Positions 24,801-34,686 are shown, counted from the stretch's first letter. The stretch is DNA of 45,858 bases from Paenibacillus solanacearum (GCF_910593845.1 NZ_CAJVAS010000047.1:1-45858); one strand, 5' to 3'. Numbers and translations are program-made. The notes: generated from the letters alone by a model not told the origin.

Positions 24801-24814
24801 AGTTCATAAGAACT
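24801..24814. promoter_or_regulatory. Operator-like inverted repeat AGTTCATAAGAACT (CNNM side)
   Basis: AGTTC and GAACT are separated by four bases, the same half-sites and spacing as the palindrome at 24639-24654. It lies one base after the -10 box of the plus-strand promoter, so a bound protein would block transcription start. An extra half-site AGTTC is at 24789-24793. Confidence 0.65.
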
Positions 24815-24845
24815 TAAATTCATGTAAAGGATTGTGGTAACCAAC

Positions 24846-26171
<1,326 letters not shown>

Positions 26172-26187
26172 ACATGATATTCATCCC

Positions 26188-26221
26188 GGCGCCTGCTGTC
26201 GATAACAGTATGGCGCTTTTT
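26188..26221 (+). terminator. Terminator of the CNNM-family gene
   Basis: GGCGCC..CTGT and ACAG..GGCGC pair as an interrupted stem around CGATA and are followed by five Ts, starting 16 bases after the stop at 26171. Confidence 0.75.
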
Positions 26222-26307
26222 GTTTGCCATTACACGCCTTAAGAGCGGTTTCCTTCGAACTTGCGGTTCGAACCGGCTGGGCCTTGGATTTGTCCGGAAG
26301 CCCACTA

Positions 26308-26337
26308 TTGCCGAACATATGAGCGGTATGCTATAGT
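26308..26337 (+). promoter_or_regulatory. Probable promoter of the RHH-clamp operon
   Basis: TTGCCG (26308-26313) and TATAGT (26332-26337) are spaced by 18 bases, with TG two bases before the -10 box (extended -10 type). The AT-rich leader that follows is about 60 bases long. Confidence 0.5.
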
Positions 26338-26405
26338 AAAGATAATAATTATTTTGATTTTAGTTACCTTAATCAATTAATAAAGTGATCGGAGTGATTT
26401 CTTCG

Positions 26406-26675
26406 GTGAAAAAAGAGCAGCATAGCAACATGAAGCTGGGCATTCCCGCAGACGAAGGACAGCTTGAGCTGATGTTTGCCCGAGGCGGTCCGCGCCGGGG
26501 CGCAGGCCGCAAAAGCACCGGGGATACGCGTAAACTATCGCTCACAATGTCCATGGAAGCGTGGGAGGAGTTGGAGAGACGCTGTGACGCTGCCGGGTCG
26601 AGCCGGTCGGAGCTGCTCCGGTCGCTGCTCGAGCCCGCGCTATTGGCGGATACGAACGGGAAAGCGGGTGAGTAG
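26406..26675 (+). CDS. Small ribbon-helix-helix-like DNA-binding protein
   Basis: An 89-aa basic protein. A flexible Gly/Arg stretch (GGPRRGAGRKSTG, AT-hook-like in composition) precedes a segment typical of Arc/MetJ/CopG ribbon-helix-helix domains: the strand RKLSLTMSMEA, then helices WEELERRCDAAG and SSRSELLRSLLEPAL. RHH proteins bind DNA as dimers and repress transcription or bind replication origins and plasmids. I chose GTG 26406 because GGAGTG is nine bases upstream; GTG 26385 has no ribosome binding site. Its stop is one base before the ATG of the second sliding-clamp gene, so the two are co-translated and probably work together. It could be the clamp operon's own repressor or a partner that brings the clamp to DNA; the sequence cannot say which. 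Confidence 0.75.
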   Translation: MKKEQHSNMKLGIPADEGQLELMFARGGPRRGAGRKSTGDTRKLSLTMSMEAWEELERRCDAAGSSRSELLRSLLEPALLADTNGKAGE

Positions 26676-26676
26676 C

Positions 26677-27831
26677 ATGCTCTTTCATATCGCCCAAGAC
26701 GAACTGTTGAGAGCGCTGCAGCATGTGTCCCGGGCGGCTGATGCAAACAGTCCGATTCCGAGCCTTTCCGGCATTTACGTTAAAGCCGACTCACGGCAGC
26801 TCTTGTTCATAGCGGGCAGCGATCGCATGACCATCCAATATCGGGTTTCTATTGAACCCGGGAGCTGCCGTTGCGAGGTCGTTCGATCCGGAAACGTCAT
26901 CATACCCGCCAACTATGTGCTTGAATGGGTCCGCAAGCTTCCCCCCGGGATCGTAACGGTCGATACGAACCAAGACCTCGTCGTGACCATTCGTTCGGAC
27001 GCGGCTGTGTGCCGTATCAGCGGCATGAACGGTGCACCGTACACACCGATTACGAGGCCATCATCGGCAGCCGCATCATTCCTCATCTCGAATGAAGCGC
27101 TCAAGCGAGCCATTCAACAGGTGGCGTTCGCCGTATCGGCTTCGGAAACAAGGCCTGTGTTGACAGGCGTTTTTTGTAAGCCGTCGGGCACAATGCTGCG
27201 GCTTACGGCGTCGGACAGCATCCGGCTTGCAACCGGGCAAGCCGAAATTCGAAAGGAACGATCGAACGAATCGGCGGATAATGCCCTGCCGCAGCCATTT
27301 CTCGTCTCCGGTAAAGCGCTGTACGACATCTCCAAGCTCATTCCAAGCACAACGGAAATGACCCGCATCTTCGTTGCTCCGGAGCATGTCACCGTGCAAA
27401 CAGGACCGTTAGAAGTAAGCCTGACGCAGCTTCACGGTACATATCCTGCCGTCGATCGTTTGATTCCGTCCGCATTCGTTACGGAGATGGTGGTCAGCAC
27501 AGCAGGGCTGCAGTCGGCGATCGAGCGGATGATGCTGATGAGCGGCGAGGGGCATCTAGTCCGGATCGACAGCGCCGATGCGAAGACGGTACGGCTGGCC
27601 TCCCGGACGTCAGGCGTCGGCGATGTCTGCGAACTGCTTCCCGTGCAGCATTTGTCCGGCGAGGCGGTGGCGGTATGTTTTAACGGGAAATACATGTCTG
27701 ACATCGTGCGCACCGTCGGCAGCGAGCATGTGGCTATCCGTTTCGCAGGGAAATGGAGCCCGCTCTTGCTGCAGCCGGCCGATTGCTCCGCTTCGCAATA
27801 CTTGCTTACGCCCATTCGCACACATGCTTGA
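26677..27831 (+). CDS. Second DNA polymerase III beta sliding clamp (DnaN paralogue)
   Basis: A 384-aa protein of full clamp length. Three repeated clamp domains are visible: domain 1 from FHIAQDELLRALQHVSRAAD and PIPSLSGIYVKA; domain 2 from SFLISNEALKRAIQQVAFAV with RPVLTGVFCK and LRLTASDSIRLA; domain 3 ending in YLLTPIRTHA, the canonical P-x-R-T-terminal form of Gram-positive DnaN. The ring clamp tethers polymerases and mismatch-repair proteins to DNA. This is not the chromosomal dnaN neighbourhood (no dnaA, recF or gyrB nearby), so it is probably an accessory clamp. Gram-positive relatives with two clamps are known, but their roles are poorly defined. The frame is open upstream to 26476, inside the preceding gene, but homology begins at ATG 26677, one base after that gene's stop. 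Confidence 0.88.
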   Translation: MLFHIAQDELLRALQHVSRAADANSPIPSLSGIYVKADSRQLLFIAGSDRMTIQYRVSIEPGSCRCEVVRSGNVIIPANYVLEWVRKLPPGIVTVDTNQDLVVTIRSDAAVCRISGMNGAPYTPITRPSSAAASFLISNEALKRAIQQVAFAVSASETRPVLTGVFCKPSGTMLRLTASDSIRLATGQAEIRKERSNESADNALPQPFLVSGKALYDISKLIPSTTEMTRIFVAPEHVTVQTGPLEVSLTQLHGTYPAVDRLIPSAFVTEMVVSTAGLQSAIERMMLMSGEGHLVRIDSADAKTVRLASRTSGVGDVCELLPVQHLSGEAVAVCFNGKYMSDIVRTVGSEHVAIRFAGKWSPLLLQPADCSASQYLLTPIRTHA

Positions 27832-27846
27832 AACGGCGGTTTCACG

Positions 27847-27883
27847 AAAAAGAGCACCCTGCCTTGCATTCAAGGAAGGGTGC
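27847..27883 (-). terminator. Terminator of the second binding-lipoprotein gene
   Basis: On the minus strand AGCACCCTTCCTTG pairs with CAAGGCAGGGTGCT (one mismatch), and the stem is followed by CTTTTTC. It lies 20 bases after the stop at 27903. On the plus strand there is no T-run, though the stem may also end the clamp transcript. Confidence 0.75.
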
Positions 27884-27902
27884 TTCGGGATGGTCGAGCA
27901 GC

Positions 27903-29243
27903 TTATTTATTCCTCGCCTGCTCGGATTGAATATATTTCTCCGCCTTTTCCTGCCCCGTGCGAAGAACGGTATTCACGTCTTTCTTATTCAGTATCATGT
28001 CAAGCAGCGATTCCCGCAAATATTTGTAGTTCTCGGTATCGTATTCCGGCGATGGAATCGGCGCCTGAGCCGGTTTGACTTTAAATACGCCATCGAGGTT
28101 TTTCCCTTTATAAATATCCGTCTTGGAGGCAAACTGCTTCTTCATTTCCTCGTTATTCAACACGGTCAAGTTGTTGCCTCTGTTCATCTCGGCTTGCGAT
28201 TCGTCGCTGATCATCGTCAAGATAACGCGATAGGCGGCTTCTTTGTTTTTGGCGGTAGGCGGCACCATGAACGACTGGAACTCGATTTCCCGCCCGAGGC
28301 CCGGTTTGTCGTCAAATACCGGATGGCCGACGACATCCCAATTAAATCCCTTGCCTTCTTGGCTCAACTGCGGCAGACGGCTTGTTAGCGCTGCGAGCCA
28401 TGTTTGCATCATCGCAAGCTTCTGATCCTTGAGGAAGTAATCGATCCCATACTGCCATTTGTTGGCTGCGCTAATATATCCCGGGATGGCGTACATCTTC
28501 TGAAGCAGCCCGAACACTTTGCGGTATCCTTCCGAATCGAAGGCCGGCTTTCCGTTTTTGTCGATCGTACCCAGCGAATATCCGCGGGCAAACGTACGCT
28601 CCGAGCCCGGATCAAGCCCAATGTATTGGTTGCCGTTATCCAGACGCGTTACTTTTTGCGCAAGATCAATCGTCTGCTCCCACGTCATGCCGTCCTTCGG
28701 ATAAGGAACGCCAAAACGGTCAAAGATGTCTCTGTTGTATACCAGCACGCCGTAGTTGAGCGTATACGGAATACCGTACAGCTCACCTTTCTTGCCGTAC
28801 GTCTTCACGGCGTTGATCGCCTGCGGTTCGAACCGGTTCAGATCAACCCCGTATTTCTTGACAAAATCATTCATGTCGCTGCCGACTTCCAGCGGAAGCA
28901 AGCCGCCCATATAAAAATGCGTTGTCGCGATCAAATCCGGCACTTCGCCGGCGGCGATCATCTGGTTGAGCGTCGTTCCCTTGATGAGCTCGATCGTAAT
29001 GTTCGGATGCTTTTTCTTCACGGTGCCGAATAGCGCCTCGACGTCAGCCGGCGTATTGATCGCCGCATAGTGGGAATACAGCTTGACTGTGACCGGCTCG
29101 GTAATGACGAGCTCTTCCGGCTTGCTAGCTCCGGCATCGGCAGCCTTCGGCGTCTCTGTCTTCCCGCATCCGGATACCGCTGTCGCTGCGGCCAGCAAGG
29201 AGATTAACATCGCGCTCAAACGTTTCTTGCTTTTCATATCCAT
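27903..29243 (-). CDS. ABC transporter substrate-binding lipoprotein (family 1), second copy
   Basis: A 446-aa extracellular solute-binding protein. The lipobox AVSGC puts the lipidated Cys at 26 (or 24 from the alternative start at 29237), followed by a linker of Lys, Glu and Ala. Family 1 elements include MIAAGEVPDLIATTHFYMGG, GVLVYNRDIFDRFG and VPYPKDGMTWEQTIDLAQKV. It is clearly a paralogue of the protein at 8918-10243, with shared GVPYPKDGMTWE, TRLDNG and an identical layout of the last helices. It should deliver a carbohydrate to an importer, but no permease gene is in the window. The preceding genes (phosphodiester glycosidase, Cof phosphatase, ROK regulator) suggest sugar-derivative metabolism. 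Both possible starts have good ribosome binding sites (AAAGGG and GAGG). Confidence 0.9.
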   Translation of the reverse strand: MDMKSKKRLSAMLISLLAAATAVSGCGKTETPKAADAGASKPEELVITEPVTVKLYSHYAAINTPADVEALFGTVKKKHPNITIELIKGTTLNQMIAAGEVPDLIATTHFYMGGLLPLEVGSDMNDFVKKYGVDLNRFEPQAINAVKTYGKKGELYGIPYTLNYGVLVYNRDIFDRFGVPYPKDGMTWEQTIDLAQKVTRLDNGNQYIGLDPGSERTFARGYSLGTIDKNGKPAFDSEGYRKVFGLLQKMYAIPGYISAANKWQYGIDYFLKDQKLAMMQTWLAALTSRLPQLSQEGKGFNWDVVGHPVFDDKPGLGREIEFQSFMVPPTAKNKEAAYRVILTMISDESQAEMNRGNNLTVLNNEEMKKQFASKTDIYKGKNLDGVFKVKPAQAPIPSPEYDTENYKYLRESLLDMILNKKDVNTVLRTGQEKAEKYIQSEQARNK

Positions 29244-29313
29244 TCCTCACCCTTTACGTTTAATGATGAATGATACATCGTACTTCCCATGAATCCGCAG
29301 CAGCGCCGGAGCT

Positions 29314-31830
29314 TCAAGCTGTAGTCTGAGATGTTACCGTAAAGCTCCATGCGGCCGCCGGTACGGCCGGGTTTCCTTCCCGGTCCGCCGCCTCGATGAC
29401 AACCCGGTGCTCCCCTTCGTCCAGCTCATGCTCCAATCGGTAAGCGATCACCCCCGTGACGGAATCAAATTGATGCGGTCTGGCTTCCCCGTCGACCCAT
29501 AACCGGACCGAGGACGGTTCGACGCCGCTGCCCGCATCGAAAGCGGTTACGGAAATGAGCGGACATAGCCCGCATACGACGCCCCCCGGCTCGGGCGTCA
29601 TCCCGGTAAACACGGGACCCTCGACATCTTCGTTCAGTTGAACGTATTCCGCGCGGAAATCGTCCAGGTACAGAACGCCGGCCGTTTTGTTCGCATCATC
29701 CGGCTCGGACAGCGAAATATGGTGAACGCGAAGCGGGAACAGCGTCTGCTTCGGAATATCCGCATGCACGTATTTCCACCCGGTCCAATCGAGTCCGCCC
29801 GCTTCGGTAAAATTCAAATACCGCTCATGCCCGGTCGCATCCGATATTCGAACGCGCAGCCAGTGGCCTCCTCCGTCGCCGTAAACCCACAAGCCGAAGC
29901 GGTACGGCTCTCCTTCGATTTCACGCCCTGGTCCGCCTGCGTCATTCAGAAGCTCGACGACGGCTCTGGAACCGCCTGACGTATGCGTGAAATCGTAGGT
30001 CAGCTTCCCGGAAAACGTGCCGAAGCGTACCGGCGACGGTCTTGCCGCGCGAGCCAGCGTTACGGAATCCGGAACGGCGTTCACAGAAGAAGCGGCGAGC
30101 TTACCCAGCGATTCAAAATCGGCAATGATCAGATGCGGTTTGCCTATGTGAACGACGGCTTCCGCCTGGACCCCGCCCCATGCCGCGGTCACCATGCCTT
30201 GCGCCGCTTCGAAGGGCGCCAGAAGCACGCCATCCGCGGAGCAAGCGCCTGCCGTCGCCGTCCACACAAGCCGGTCAAGCGACAGCGCGATTTCCTCGCC
30301 GTCTTCGTCATACCCTTTCGCCTGAAACTGAAGCGTGCCTCCGGGCTCCACAACAGACGTCCCCGGCTCGATCACAAGTTTGTGTAACAGGTATGTTACT
30401 TGTATCATTTTGGAACATGCGATGCCGCCGTTACACGCCAGAACGGCGCCTTCAGCCGAGTCCATCCCGGCGGTAAACCTACCCGACGGCGTAATCGTTC
30501 CGATCGAGCCCGTAAGCGACCATTCGAGCGCTTCCAGGGATACCGGCACCGCGTTGTAATACCGATCATGTCCTTTGGCGGTGAACGTAATGCTGCTGCC
30601 TGCCAGCACCCGCTGCGGCTTCTCCGGCTGAATGACGAGCGCTTCCAGCTCCGATGAAGGCGCCGTGGAGACGATCGCCAGCGCATTGCCGACTTCGCGC
30701 TCGTATCCGTCCGAGGGCCGGTTCGTCAAGGATGCCTGCGCATCCCCCGGCAGGCGAACGTAGCATGTCGTCGAGCCGCCCCCGTCCAGATTGATCGCAT
30801 GCTCCATGCCAAGCTGCTGCAGCATCTGCGCGCCTTCCGCCAGCGTAATACCGCTGGAGAATCCGGGCTGGCGCCCGTCGACGAGCAGGAGGTACAGCTT
30901 GCCGTTCTTCGTCGCCGCCATCGTCCGGGGATGACGATCGCCGTTCAGCCGCACCGCCGGGTCGAACAGCGCTTCCGGCACCTGCCCGGCCCGGAGCAGC
31001 GCGAGCCCCAGCGTCGAGCTGCCGGACAAGACTTGCTTCGCCGCTTGGATGCCCTTGCCGTACCCGATGGTCAACCGCACGGCTCTCCCCGGTGCGAGCC
31101 GCCGCTTCAGCTCCTCTGCCTTGGCGCCGGTCGCCGACAGCACGAGGGACGTGCCGTCGATCGGCGTATTCGAAGCTTCCGCGACCGAGGCGACGATGCC
31201 TTCCCAAGGATGCCCCGGGACGAGCTTGACCGCCTCACCCGGCCGCGCGGCGGCGATTACCGCCTCCACGCCTCCGTCCGGCGTCCGGGTCGAATCGCCG
31301 AACCTCCATGTATAGGCGAACGCATGAGCCGTATGATTCCGTGTTCGCGTCCGGTTCACCATATCGACATGGAAGACCGGTCCTTCGTCATCATGCAATG
31401 CGGCCTGCATCGCCACCTGCTCTTCCAGCCGGACCGTCCCGTCCGCCATGACGGCCAGCAGCACTTTGGTCACCGCCGGCGAAGTAATGATTTCGCCGTC
31501 TGCGATCTGCAGCCCGGACGGGACGCCGATATAGCTGAAGAAGTCGCCGTTGACGCCGGCTACGACGCGCCTGCCGCGGCGCTCGGTCTCTTCCAACAGG
31601 CGGCCGACGGTCTCCAGCCGCACGACTTTGCCTAGCGACGATACAGGCTCCAGCGCTACATATCGGTTCTTCGGATCGATCTCGATCAGATGGACCGATT
31701 CCGACAAGCTGCCCCGTTCCAGCGTTCGGTTGACGTAATGAACGCCTGGAGCCACGTCCGTCGCATACGTATGGGCTACAATCCAATTGCAACCGCTTTC
31801 GCATTCGGATGCAGCCGATGGATGCACCAT
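29314..31830 (-). CDS. NAGPA-type phosphodiester glycosidase with C-terminal beta domains
   Basis: An 838-aa protein. Residues 30-400 match the phosphodiester glycosidase family named after the human uncovering enzyme NAGPA, which removes sugars linked through a phosphodiester. Motifs: VVAGVNGDFFSY, LLLVDGRQPGFSSGITLAEG and the hallmark AINLDGGGSTTCYVRLPG. Two Ig-like segments follow (about 415-580, FTAKGHDRYYNAVPV and LQFQAKGYDEDGEEI), then a carbohydrate-binding-like beta domain (about 590-735, FESLGKLAA to LYLDDFRAEYV) and a final Ig-like domain. Proteins with this build are normally exported, yet no signal peptide is visible: the N-terminus is MVHPSAASECESGCNWIV. The start is supported by GAGGAGGG before ATG 31830, with a stable hairpin further upstream. 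It may act on wall teichoic-acid or phosphoglycan linkages; that is inference. Confidence 0.85.
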   Translation of the reverse strand: MVHPSAASECESGCNWIVAHTYATDVAPGVHYVNRTLERGSLSESVHLIEIDPKNRYVALEPVSSLGKVVRLETVGRLLEETERRGRRVVAGVNGDFFSYIGVPSGLQIADGEIITSPAVTKVLLAVMADGTVRLEEQVAMQAALHDDEGPVFHVDMVNRTRTRNHTAHAFAYTWRFGDSTRTPDGGVEAVIAAARPGEAVKLVPGHPWEGIVASVAEASNTPIDGTSLVLSATGAKAEELKRRLAPGRAVRLTIGYGKGIQAAKQVLSGSSTLGLALLRAGQVPEALFDPAVRLNGDRHPRTMAATKNGKLYLLLVDGRQPGFSSGITLAEGAQMLQQLGMEHAINLDGGGSTTCYVRLPGDAQASLTNRPSDGYEREVGNALAIVSTAPSSELEALVIQPEKPQRVLAGSSITFTAKGHDRYYNAVPVSLEALEWSLTGSIGTITPSGRFTAGMDSAEGAVLACNGGIACSKMIQVTYLLHKLVIEPGTSVVEPGGTLQFQAKGYDEDGEEIALSLDRLVWTATAGACSADGVLLAPFEAAQGMVTAAWGGVQAEAVVHIGKPHLIIADFESLGKLAASSVNAVPDSVTLARAARPSPVRFGTFSGKLTYDFTHTSGGSRAVVELLNDAGGPGREIEGEPYRFGLWVYGDGGGHWLRVRISDATGHERYLNFTEAGGLDWTGWKYVHADIPKQTLFPLRVHHISLSEPDDANKTAGVLYLDDFRAEYVQLNEDVEGPVFTGMTPEPGGVVCGLCPLISVTAFDAGSGVEPSSVRLWVDGEARPHQFDSVTGVIAYRLEHELDEGEHRVVIEAADREGNPAVPAAAWSFTVTSQTTA

Positions 31831-31877
31831 ACAATCCCTCCTCGTCCGGGCCGGATCTTTGCCGCCCCGTGTGATCG

Positions 31878-31907
31878 CTCCCGCGCAGCATCGAAGCTGC
31901 GCAGGAG
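31878..31907 (-). other. Stable intergenic hairpin between Cof and NAGPA genes
   Basis: On the minus strand CTCCTGCGCAGC pairs with GCTGCGCGGGAG (12 base pairs, one G-U) around a six-base loop. There is no T-run, so it is not an ordinary intrinsic terminator; it could act as a processing or mRNA-stability element in the operon. Confidence 0.45.
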
Positions 31908-31923
31908 CCGGGCAGTTAGCCGC

Positions 31924-32694
31924 TTATACCGCTTCCGCCGGAATGTCCACGTCGAGTCCGAACACGTAGCGCTGAATCGCTTTGGCTACGCCAGCGCGCT
32001 CGTTCGTATCCGTCAGCACATTCGCTTCCCGCTTCAATTCATCGTCCGCATTGCCCATCGCTACCCCCAGGCCTGCCGCGCGAATGAGATGCAGATCGTT
32101 CATATTGTCGCCGACGGCCATCACTTGGTCCATCCCGATGCCGAGATGCTCGCATACTTTTCGGATGCCGCTCTCCTTCGTCACGCCTAACGGAGAAATT
32201 TCCATATTGGAAATATTCGATCTCGTAATCTCCAGCTCGCCCCAGCCGGCCACGATCTCGCGAATGCGCTCCATCGTAGGCAGATCCGTATGACGAATAC
32301 CGAATTTCATCCAATCGCGCTCGAACATCTCCTCTGTCCAGCGGCGTTTGCTCGTCAAGCTTTCGACGCTGTAGCCCCAGAAGTGCGCTTCCCACTCGTC
32401 GGCCAGCGATTTCAGCCTGCGGATATGCTCACGGCTGATCGTTTGGCGCTCCTTCAGCACGGTTGGACGCTCCCAGATCTCCGCCCCGTTCACAAGCACC
32501 ATCGGCGATTGAAGCTCAAGCTGCTCCCAATACGCCTGCGTCGTCTGCGTTCCGCGCCCCGTCGCAAACACGACCGTCACGCCCGCTTGCTCGGCCCGTT
32601 TGATCCAATCGGCCGTTTCCTCCGTAATCACTTTCTCTTCCGTTAGCGTCGTCCCGTCGAGGTCAAGCGCCAATAAGCGATATTGCGGTTTCAT
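31924..32694 (-). CDS. Cof-type HAD-superfamily phosphatase
   Basis: A 256-aa HAD hydrolase of the Cof (type IIB cap) group, which removes phosphate from sugar phosphates, nucleotides or cofactors such as FMN. Motif I ALDLDGTTL has the nucleophile Asp at 11 and acid Asp at 13; motif II VVFATGR; the conserved Lys lies in the segment GVTKESGIRKVCEHLGI; motif IV is AVGDNMNDLHLI. The cap lies between motifs II and III (about residues 85-185). I chose ATG 32694, where the family begins, with GGAGGAG about ten bases upstream; the frame is open further upstream to 32730. Its position between a ROK regulator and a glycosidase suggests a sugar-phosphate substrate, without proof. Confidence 0.9.
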   Translation of the reverse strand: MKPQYRLLALDLDGTTLTEEKVITEETADWIKRAEQAGVTVVFATGRGTQTTQAYWEQLELQSPMVLVNGAEIWERPTVLKERQTISREHIRRLKSLADEWEAHFWGYSVESLTSKRRWTEEMFERDWMKFGIRHTDLPTMERIREIVAGWGELEITRSNISNMEISPLGVTKESGIRKVCEHLGIGMDQVMAVGDNMNDLHLIRAAGLGVAMGNADDELKREANVLTDTNERAGVAKAIQRYVFGLDVDIPAEAV

Positions 32695-32802
32695 CTGAAA
32701 TATTCTCCTCCATCCCCATAAGGGTCTCATCTTCGGATTCCGGGCCTGCAGTCCCGGTCTTCATTCCATGTTGCGGCCCTTTCTTGCAGCAAGCCGCTCA
32801 AA

Positions 32803-33975
32803 CTACATCGAGAAGCTCTCGAGCGGTACATCGAAAAACCGGTTGATGACAAGACCGCCGGCAAGCGTCGACTCGTCGGGCGTAATCGGCAAATGCTCGA
32901 GGATGACGCCTTTGCACGAATCCGGGATCGTTGCGAAAATACGGTTGCGGAGCAGCGGCAGCAGCCTCTGTCCGAGCACATCGACCAGCTTCCCGGTGAA
33001 TAAGACGTGATCCGGATTGAAGATCGTGATCAAATTGCTGATCGCCAGTCCCGCCGCTTCCTCGATCGCCGCGAACAAAGCGACCGCTTGCGGGTCTCCT
33101 GCATCCAGAAGGCTGCCGAAGGTTTCGATCGCGTAACCGCCGTTGCGCTTTAAGCCGCTGACGGAAGCGAGCGTGGTCATACACCCGGAAGCGCCGCAGT
33201 GGCATTTGTGCAAATACTTCCCGGCAAACGCTTTGTAATGGCCGAATTCACCCGCGACATGCGTCGCCCCTGTGCACAGCTGGTTGTTCAGAACGATTGC
33301 GCCGCCGATGCCGTAGTCGAACTTGATCGTAATGTTGTTGACGGAGCCGGCGAGCCGGCCGTTCAAATTTTCCACGAGCGCAAGCAGGTTGGCGTCGTTC
33401 TCCAAATACACTGGCAAATCGTACAAGCTCTCCAGCTTCTCCCGCAGCGGATACTCGCGCCAGCGAAGACCGGGAGAGTAGATGACTGCGCCTTGCTTCG
33501 CGTCCACCAGACCTTGAATACTGCAGCCTATCCCCTTCAACTGGCCTGTCTTAGGCACATGCTGCAGCAGCTCGTCGATGGTTTGGCGAACAAAATCAAG
33601 CGGATGATCCTTGCTTTCATACACGGGCACGTCGATTTTAAATTCCTTGATCACCCGATGCTGAAAATCGATGAGCGCGCCGCGGATATATTTGACGGCG
33701 ATTTCGATTCCGATCGCGAACATTTCGTTCGACCTTACAATGAGCGGGATCGGCTTGCGTCCGCTGCTGCCCGACACGGGCTCGGTCTCCAGAACGTAGT
33801 CGTCCTCGAGAAACCGGTTGACGATGTTCGTAATCGTCTGCTGGGTCAGTCCCGTCTTCTCGGCCAGCTCCACCCGCGAGATCGGGCCGTCCGTGTAGAT
33901 CAGGCGCAGCACCCTTTGCTGATTAATCGATTTAAGCAGTTTGTTGCTGGTTGTTCTTTCGGACTTCAACGGCAT
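32803..33975 (-). CDS. ROK-family transcriptional regulator (NagC/XylR type)
   Basis: A 390-aa regulator. An N-terminal winged helix-turn-helix (about 15-70, RVLRLIYTDGPISRVELAEK, TGLTQQTITNIVNRFLEDDY) precedes a ROK sugar-kinase-like domain with GIGCSIQGLVDAKQGAVIYS, VYLENDANLLALVE, FDYGIGGAIVLN and HVAGEFGH. The ROK zinc motif CHCGASGC is present near residue 260, so the fold is complete. Such proteins repress sugar-use genes until a sugar or sugar phosphate binds. It starts 12 bases after the YdcF stop and probably forms one operon with it and with the downstream phosphatase, glycosidase and binding protein. Palindromes around the operon promoter (34687-34757) are candidate autoregulatory operators. 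Confidence 0.92.
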   Translation of the reverse strand: MPLKSERTTSNKLLKSINQQRVLRLIYTDGPISRVELAEKTGLTQQTITNIVNRFLEDDYVLETEPVSGSSGRKPIPLIVRSNEMFAIGIEIAVKYIRGALIDFQHRVIKEFKIDVPVYESKDHPLDFVRQTIDELLQHVPKTGQLKGIGCSIQGLVDAKQGAVIYSPGLRWREYPLREKLESLYDLPVYLENDANLLALVENLNGRLAGSVNNITIKFDYGIGGAIVLNNQLCTGATHVAGEFGHYKAFAGKYLHKCHCGASGCMTTLASVSGLKRNGGYAIETFGSLLDAGDPQAVALFAAIEEAAGLAISNLITIFNPDHVLFTGKLVDVLGQRLLPLLRNRIFATIPDSCKGVILEHLPITPDESTLAGGLVINRFFDVPLESFSM

Positions 33976-33987
33976 ACAGCACCTTTC

Positions 33988-34599
33988 TCATTTCCCCATC
34001 ATTTGACGGGAAGACATGTTGAGCGCTTTTTCTATCCAGGGCAGCGTCAACCGGTAAGCCTTGATTTCCTGGAAGGTCAGTTTTCGCTGCTGCCCCACGA
34101 TGCTCCGCAAGTGGCGGGCGGCATAAAAGGAAGCAGGAATTCCCAACCTCTTCATAATATAATGCATTCGCCGAATATGGAAGGAATTTGAGACAAGAAG
34201 ACAGGAGGCAAGCCCGAATTGCTCCATCAAGAGCTTGCAATTCACGACATTATGCACCGTGTTGCGCGAGCGCGTCTCCATAATGATGCGCTCCTCGGGC
34301 ATTCCTTGAGCGACCATGTAATCCCTCATAATCTCGGCTTCCGTAAATTTCGAGCGTACAGCGCCCCCCGACAATATAACGTACCGGAAGCGGCGCTCCC
34401 GGAACAGCTGCAAAGCTGCGTCAAGCCGTTCCTTCAAGATCGGATGAATCTGGTCGTCGTCGCACCGGTAACCCAGTACGATCAAAGCGTCCGCATCGCG
34501 GCGCTGAAGCCTTGCGGTATGCATCCAGACAAAATAAGCGAGCGGCACGCACGCCGCTGCGGCGGCCAAGAGGAGAAGTACGGTCCATAGCAGTTCCAT
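33988..34599 (-). CDS. YdcF-family (DUF218) membrane-anchored protein
   Basis: A 203-aa protein with one N-terminal membrane segment (LLLLAAAAACVPLAYFVW) and a YdcF/SanA-like DUF218 domain. Motifs: ADALIVLGYRCDDDQIHPI, RYVILSGGAVRS, TEAEIMRDYMVAQGMPEERI, ETRSRNTVHNVVNC, and CLLVSNSFHIRRMHYIMKRL. Family members bind S-adenosylmethionine-like ligands or affect envelope barrier functions; the reaction is unknown. It is the first gene of the run leading to the ROK regulator and is preceded by a good promoter at 34707-34735. Confidence 0.87.
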   Translation of the reverse strand: MELLWTVLLLLAAAAACVPLAYFVWMHTARLQRRDADALIVLGYRCDDDQIHPILKERLDAALQLFRERRFRYVILSGGAVRSKFTEAEIMRDYMVAQGMPEERIIMETRSRNTVHNVVNCKLLMEQFGLASCLLVSNSFHIRRMHYIMKRLGIPASFYAARHLRSIVGQQRKLTFQEIKAYRLTLPWIEKALNMSSRQMMGK

Positions 34600-34686
34600 A
34601 GCTAAATGCGATTCTTCCTTTCAAGAGCAGTCATTCGTGCCGGCAATCCGTGTACGATGCTTGAGCTCTCATCTACCAAGTTAATA

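Noticed and set aside
26476..26676. N-terminal extension of the second sliding clamp
   Set aside because: It overlaps the RHH gene in another frame; clamp homology and a ribosome binding site start at ATG 26677.
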